Part shown: piece after piece, positions 58,620 through 64,000 of the stretch
Position numbering within the stretch: position 1 is the first letter of the stretch
Layout of the letters: every line of letters starts with the position of its first letter
Notes under the pieces: model-generated
What the model was told of the DNA's origin: nothing
Seen by the model: the letters and a program-made list of their open reading frames with translations, nothing else
Databases searched by the model: none
Assembly: GCA_032158265.1 (NCBI GenBank)
Contig: JAVTIF010000001.1
Span: 744,001 to 808,000, forward strand
Origin: Bacidia rubella
Taxonomy: Eukaryota > Ascomycota > Lecanoromycetes > Lecanorales > Ramalinaceae
DNA: 64,000 nucleotides
Direction: 5' to 3'
Position numbers and translations under genes: made by a program

Positions 58620-61450
58620 CTCTTAATATAGTTCTTTTATTAATAAATCGCGACTTATTACCTAGACGCTATTAAGCTTCCGGCTATATTAATAGAAAAA
58701 ACCTTAGAAGAGCAAACAGATATAGCTATATCAGAATACAAGTTTTTTACAAATATTATTAAATTAATTATTATTAAACCTCAATTAAAACTTCCTAAAA
58801 TATAAGAAGTTTTATTACTTAATATAATAGACAACGAACGCTTTTCACCTGCGGGAATAGATAGCTTTACAAAGTATTAAGAATATTTGCCTAATACTAT
58901 ATCTATTTCTATGTTATCCTCTATAGGTAATACGCCTTTATATTAAGTTAACTAATTAGCTTGAGGTTTTTCTATTCCGCTAAGTATATCGCTTAATAGT
59001 TATTACTCTAGCTAGGATCTAGGTAAAAACGCCTTAAATAATATTATACCTCTAACGGTTAGTTAATAATATAATAATTTCTTCCGATCTTAGATATAAA
59101 GCTATAGTCCTTTTAGATATCTAGCTATGCCGGGCATAAATAATAATAGACTTATTGCAGGGAATATATAGAGTCCTTTTATAAACTAATCCTTAGAATT
59201 TAATAGTTAAAATATATTTGCAGCAAATGCTTCGGTATCTAATATATAAAATGCTTTTATAGCAAATCTATTAGCAGGAAATACCGCCGGCAAACAGCTA
59301 GCTATAAATATTACAAATTCCGCAAATATAATAGAGTCAAGTAATGCTCTAGTGAATATTTCATTTTTTATATTGTAATAGATTATTAATTAAGCAATTA
59401 ATTATACTCAGCCGCAACCGGAGCAAATTACTGCAGAAGAAATCGAAAAAATTATTAACCAAAGAATATATTGTTGTCGTCTATTTAATAAAAATTATTA
59501 TAGAAATGGCTATTATAGTTCATAAGTAGTCTTTAATTATAGAGATACCGGTTGAACTATAAATCACTATAATAAATCTTTTAGAATAAGCAATATTATA
59601 TTATAGCCTAATTGCAAAAAAGCTTATAATAAAAGCGATATTATCTACGTTTATAAGGAAATGATTTATTGCGATACATAGGCTTGGTTATATCGTATTA
59701 AGGATAAATCAAGAGTCTAAAACGAAGAAATGGTTTAAAGCAATATTATTAGTTGCTTCAAAAAATTAGCACTTTCTTAATAGCTTAGAACTTTATTAAT
59801 AAACAAAAAAGTATCTTTTATAGATTTTCTGATTGGACTTGTATAACTATTAGCTTATATAAAAAACAGATTTAAATTATCTATATTATTAGCACTAACG
59901 AAGTTAAATAAACAAAGTTTTATATTTCGAAATACAAGTGATTAAAAGAAGGCATTGCAATATGTTTATACTATATCCAAATATGCAGAGCAGGCCAATA
60001 TTAAATCTAAATATATATAGTATATATAGGCCTGGAACAATATTACTATAGAACTATAAAGCATTATCCCACTATTTAAGGAAAATACTAATATCTGTTT
60101 CTTTATTAGCGATCTTAAAAAATAACAGGAGCTTTTCTATAAGATTGCTTAAACACAAAAATCGCAATAGATATAAAAGCGGGAAATAAAGAAGGAAATA
60201 TATAAATATAAAAGGGAGCAAACATATAATAATTACCTATACGAAGAGGGGAATCAAGGTTTATACTATCTATAGTATTATCAATAGTAGAGAGGACTAT
60301 TAGGTTTTAATTAGCCGCTTTTATAAAGTAATCCACCTTTTAACAACTAAATATTTGCCTTATATACTCCTTATAGAAGGTATTTATATAGGTATTAACT
60401 AGGGCTTTTTTTCCCTCCTTTATTGGTTACGCTACTACAATAACCCGCTTATATATACCTAATAATACAGCAGGGATATAGAGATTATTAAAAGCCTTAA
60501 ACTTTCTAGTAATAGCTAAAGTAGATATAGCTAGCTTAATAGTTATATTCTTAATAATAATAACAGGCCTAACCGCAGCAATAAAGGTTAAATCAAGCTT
60601 AAAGGGCTTAAAAAAAGCTGCCGCTATTATATTAATTATTAATAATTATAATAGAAAACGCCTAACTAAAGCAAGTATATTAAAAGCAGAATTAGTATCT
60701 AAGGAGTTATAGACCTATAAACTAATTTGCGAATAAGCCTATAAACTAGCTTATAAATAAGCCTAGGATAGCTTCTATCCTATATAGCCCAATAGCGCCT
60801 ATTATTATAGCTTATTATAATAATATATTAGTTAATTTTAATACTATAGCTTATTAAGTAGATCCGTATATAATAAATACTTAGCCGGAAGCTAATATAT
60901 AAGCGGGATATCTGAGCCAAAAAGCTTATTATAGATCTCAAGATCTAATCGAAAATAACAATTAGCAAGATGCCCCGCAATTAGAATATTAATATTAGGA
61001 TATATAAAAATAATAGGATAATATGCTTAAGAACGAAATATTAGCTTTGTTTGGCGATATAGTATATATATATTATTCTAGTGCTACTAAGCTAGGTAAA
61101 GTACTAATATGCTTTAAATATAATAAGAAATTCATATTAGGTAATCTCTTATAGACTTATATTAAAGAATCTAGCTATTAAATAAAAAAGAATAGCTATA
61201 ACTCAAAATTAAAACTAAAAGGCTTATTTAAGACTAAAGTAAATCAAAAGCTGACTATGGAAAATTATTTATAAAATCAATTAAAATCATAAAAGTTAAA
61301 AAATGATTCACTATAGTTATTTGTACTTTTAACTAAGGATATATTAATTTATTTTCTAATAAATATAAAAAAGCTCTAAATTATTAAATCTACTGCTTTG
61401 CCTGTTAAAAGAATAGGGTTATCGTTTTGATTCTAGTATTACTTATCCGT
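58620..61450 (+). pseudogene. gag region of the right-hand gypsy
   Basis: The plus-strand frame opens near 58620 and includes AILIEKTLEEQTDIAISEYK (about 58692-58750), RFSPAGIDSFTKY, SMLSSIGNTPLY, ITAEEIEKIINQRIY (about 59430-59475), MIYCDTQAWLYRIKDKSRVQ and KKVSFIDFLIGLVQLLAYIK (about 59797-59860). Beyond 60150 it is Gln/Tyr/Arg-rich (YKREQTYNNYLYEEGNQG, then YQQQRGLLG), like a basic nucleocapsid tail; a CCHC knuckle was not found. Stops are TAA/TAG only in most of the stretch. Gag is assigned from position upstream of protease and from composition. Confidence 0.6.
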
Positions 61451-61459
61451 TTATATATT

Positions 61460-61840
61460 ATTTAATATAGATTAAGTGGCGGAACAGGTATATATAGATA
61501 TAGGCTGCGGAATGAGCTTAATTAACCGTTGTTTCCTAAAGGACTAATATAATAGCCTAGAAGTTAAAACTTATCCCGGCTTTATATCAATAAAGGGCAT
61601 AGGAATAGATAAGTACAATACAAACGAATACGCTATCCTGAAATTCTTTATAAGAGGGAAAACCAACAGGAAAGATATTTTTATCTAATTCATTCGCGAG
61701 GTATATATTATCGACAATTTTAAAGCTAATATACTATTAGGAATAGATATTTTAGGACTTAAAAGTATTATAATCAATATACCGCGTAAGATCTTGATAT
61801 TTAAGAGCTATAAAAACGTCGAAATCCCAGTTAAGCCTTC
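61460..61840 (+). pseudogene. aspartic protease remnant (right-hand gypsy)
   Basis: On the plus strand, YIDIGCGMSLINR at about 61491-61530 matches the retropepsin active site in this group (ADTGCGMSLID; the Thr codon ACA has become ATA). FLKD, ISIKGIGIDKYNTNEYAIL and FIREVYIID follow, and then ANILLGIDILGLKSIIINI at about 61730-61785 (family ANVLIGxDIL, the second conserved flap/core block). It cleaves the polyprotein in active elements. The frame is almost free of stops here. Confidence 0.75.
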
Positions 61841-62299
61841 CTTGCATAAAAACATAAGAATATATTGAATTGTCAAATCTGATTATAATTAAACTATTCT
61901 GCCGCATAGAACAATACCTGTTTTAATAGTTTTATAAGGGAAATCACCGGAAAAGTCATTACCGGATCGCGATTTTATCTTTTAGCTAGATATAGAAAGG
62001 GCCTATATATATTTCGTTAATATATAATCGGACTTTATTCTGATTTAGAATATAACTAATAAACCTTTAGTTATCCGCAAGAATAATAAATTAAATAAAA
62101 TCTTAGAGTATAAGAATCAAAAGGCATATTTTATTAACCCTAAACTCTATTCGCTTGCTATAGAATAAAAATTTGATAAGCAAATTAATAATTATCTATC
62201 TTAGAATTCTAGTATTAGGAAAGGAAATATTAATTTAAATCTTGAGACAAAACTGCTAAATAGCATTATTATCTATAAGTCTTTAAATAAAACTACTAT

Positions 62300-63070
62300 A
62301 ATAGCTACTCTTATATATAAATACCCCTAGCTATAGATAAATACCGGAGATATAATTAACTTGCTTGAATAGGAATAGATAAAAGTGCCTTTTATTATAG
62401 ATTAGTAGTCTATCTAAATAAAGCTTAGTTATTAAATATATCTACAAAAAATAGATGCTAAAAGGCTTATTAATAAGAAATTCGATAAAATATATTAATA
62501 AGGCAAAATGTCTTGGAGTCGCCTATTAATTCCCTTTGCTTTTCTAGTATTTATAATATAGAAAACCGTTTATATAGAGCTGAATAAGATTCTAATAAAG
62601 AAAGGAAAAGTTGTTATAGATATCTAAAGATTGAATAAAATTTCAGTTATAGATAGTTACCCTCTTCCGTTCTAAGAAGATATTATTCGCCTCTTAAATA
62701 GCTGCTATTATATTATAATAGTCGATAATAGTAGCATATTTTATCTATTTCTTATGAAACTAATAAAACGCTATAAATTCATTATAGTTTCGCATCGCAA
62801 TACGGAAATGTTTAATGTCGCTTTAATAGGCTATAAAAGATCTATACTATATATATAATAAAAAATAGATAAAATGCTATAAGGCTTTATAAGCTTTTGC
62901 CGCTGCTATATAGATAATATTATTATTTTCTCTAAAACTTTTAAAGAATATTTAAAGCACTTAGACGTAATATTTAGTTTATTTATATAAAAGCATTTAT
63001 CGCTTAAAGCAAATAAATCGTTTCTAAGATATCTATCTATTATACTATTAAGTTGGATTGTTAATGCTTT
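62300..63070 (+). pseudogene. reverse transcriptase remnant (right-hand gypsy)
   Basis: On the plus strand, SWSRLLIPFAFLVFII near 62513-62560 (family SPWASPVVxV) is followed by KGKVVIDIQRLNKISVIDSY (family K.R.VVDYR.LNKI.V.D.YP) and PLPF. SCYYIIIVDNSSIFY comes near 62700-62745 (family A.YFT.LDA.S.F.Q; the catalytic Asp is kept). RNTEMFNVALIGYKRSILYI follows (family TFNVAPMGFKNSPAYVQ), and then RCYIDNIIIFSKTFKEYLKH at about 62901-62960 (family YIDDIVIFS, second Asp changed to Asn). FLRYLSIILLSWIVNAFSL follows as connection. It is inactive but well readable. Confidence 0.85.
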
Positions 63071-63079
63071 TAGTCTTTT

Positions 63080-63960
63080 AATTATAAAAGAAAAAATTGC
63101 TACTATTAAAGCGATTAAGATACTAGATATCTTAGAATAATTGGAGCATTATCTAGGATTATTAAATTATCTTTAATTGAATATTCCTTAGTATTCAATT
63201 ATAGCGGAACCGTTAATAATACGCAAAACCGAGCTACTAAAAAGAAATCCTTAAAAAAAAGGAAATAAAAAGAAATATTAAACTAAAACCAAAATTTTTA
63301 AACTAATCTATAAAGAGCGTAAAGCTTTTAATATCCTATAGCAATAGTTGATAGCGGATATTTAAATAGTATACTATAATATCTCTAAATAGCTATTCAC
63401 TGAAATTAATGCTTTAAAATAAGGCTTTAAAGTGATAGTTTATTATATAAAAAGAGACCTAAATAATAATAAATATCTATATTTATCTATCTAGTCAATT
63501 TTATTTTTTTCAAAACTCTTAAATCAGGCTAAAAAAAAATTATTAGCTAATAGAACTTAAAGTGGCTTATTTAGTCTAGATATTTCGCAAAATTAACTAT
63601 ATAATTATCTATTAAATAACTAAAAAGCCTATTATTTTTATAGATTATATTATTATAGCAGGAATATATAATATAACGAGTCTTAGCTTGTTATTAATAG
63701 ATAAGCTCAACTTACGACTAATCCGAGCCTTTTAATATATATTGTAATATAAGCTCAATATCTGTTGGAGGCCAAGTTCAAAAAATATTATATTTAATAT
63801 CTTATTAAGATTGCTGTAGAAACGATTCAAAAAAACTAAAGAGCAAAATAACAATATCTTAGATAAAATATGTATTTATTCTATAATAATTATAGAAATA
63901 TCACTAAAATTCCGTGAAAAACTGATTCACGTATATAGAGAAAACACGAAATAGGGTTTT
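63080..63960 (+). pseudogene. RT connection and RNase H remnant (right-hand gypsy)
   Basis: Plus strand. LEHYLGLLNYL and NIPQYSIIAEPLIIRKTELL lie at about 63150-63245 (family FLGLTGYYRxFI...PL). KLIYKERKAFNILQQQLIAD is near 63300-63360 (family T.EE..AF..LK..L). The RNase H part FTEINALK (family F.E.DAS), GFKVIVYYIKR, NKYLYLSIQSILFFSKLL and LLANRT follows, close to the family block ILFLSRxLTxAE.NY..TELE. It continues to the right edge, where the reading is KTDSRIQRKHEIGFY. Integrase is outside the window. Confidence 0.7.
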
Positions 63961-64000
63961 ATTTATGAATTGCTCCTATTAAAAGAGTATAAAGAATTAA

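Larger units (their letters stand above)
57729..64000 (+). mobile_element. Lightly mutated gypsy retrotransposon, cut by window end
   Basis: Begins TGTCACGGTTC, an LTR-type start, right inside the copia protease. It then runs plus strand through leader, gag, protease, RT and RNase H to the last base. Integrase and the 3' LTR must lie beyond the window. RIP damage is clearly milder than in the other elements: C and G survive and long in-frame stretches have only a few TAA/TAG. Because it interrupts copia copy B it is the younger of the two. Target duplication candidate on the left is CGCTA (57724-57728); the right side is not visible. Confidence 0.8.

Noticed and set aside
1..64000. Mitochondrial, plastid or apicomplexan origin suggested by the extreme A+T
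   Set aside because: Nuclear LTR retrotransposons with target duplications and a Helitron are present, and the stops fall at former Gln/Trp codons; no organelle genes are seen.
1..64000. Alternative genetic code with TAA/TAG read as Gln
   Set aside because: It would explain the stops, but catalytic His, Asp and Gly are also lost by C-to-T and G-to-A changes, and copies of the same LTR differ by the same transitions. Mutation explains all of it.

Overview
This window looks like an AT-rich, gene-poor block of a filamentous ascomycete (Pezizomycotina) nuclear genome. It appears to be made almost wholly of transposable elements worn down by repeat-induced point mutation (RIP). What the sequence shows: very high A+T with TpA everywhere, no open reading frame longer than about 90 codons, and long stretches where familiar retroelement protein motifs can be read in one frame but are broken by TAA/TAG. 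Those stops sit where relatives have Gln (CAA/CAG) or Trp (TGG). That CpA-to-TpA pattern is the mark of RIP (established knowledge; assigning it here is inference). I found no intact cellular gene, rRNA, CRISPR array or bacterial signal.

Layout. 1-2990 (+): 3' two thirds of a Ty3/gypsy chromovirus pol (RT, RNase H, integrase, chromodomain), then its probable 3' non-coding/LTR part with a 100-bp direct repeat. 3950-12105: a mosaic with three copies of one repeat family (R1) and a gag-like remnant. 12105-15537: two direct ~385-bp LTR-like repeats around a core that reads best on the minus strand. 15960-16632: a solo-type LTR (family D) and a 29-bp minisatellite. 16870-20687: a unit bounded by 36-bp inverted repeats. 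About 21100-33240 (+): a Helitron (N-terminal domain, HUH Rep, Pif1-type helicase) split by a full-length gypsy element (22842-29370, 183-bp LTRs, target duplication TAATA) and by a 121-bp solo copia LTR (31348-31468).

34391-35226: two copies of a 230-bp repeat holding a tRNA-like B box. 35240-41860: the most eroded part, with simple repeats. 41870-43255 (+): a copia gag copy. 43256-44116: a less mutated segment full of hairpins and ACTCGAG-type motifs. 44120-47940: unassigned remnants ending at a second family D LTR. 48199-57728 (-): two copia copies in tandem around one shared 121-bp LTR, the left one carrying a 141-bp LTR-like insertion. 57729-64000 (+): the youngest-looking element, a gypsy retrotransposon running off the window edge, which interrupts the right copia copy.

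Nothing here works as a gene network. The value of the region is its insertion history. Nesting and target duplications give a relative order: Helitron before gypsy and copia LTR insertions; copia before the 57.7-kb gypsy. Many boundaries are approximate because RIP has blurred the ends. No computation was run; protein readings were made by eye.
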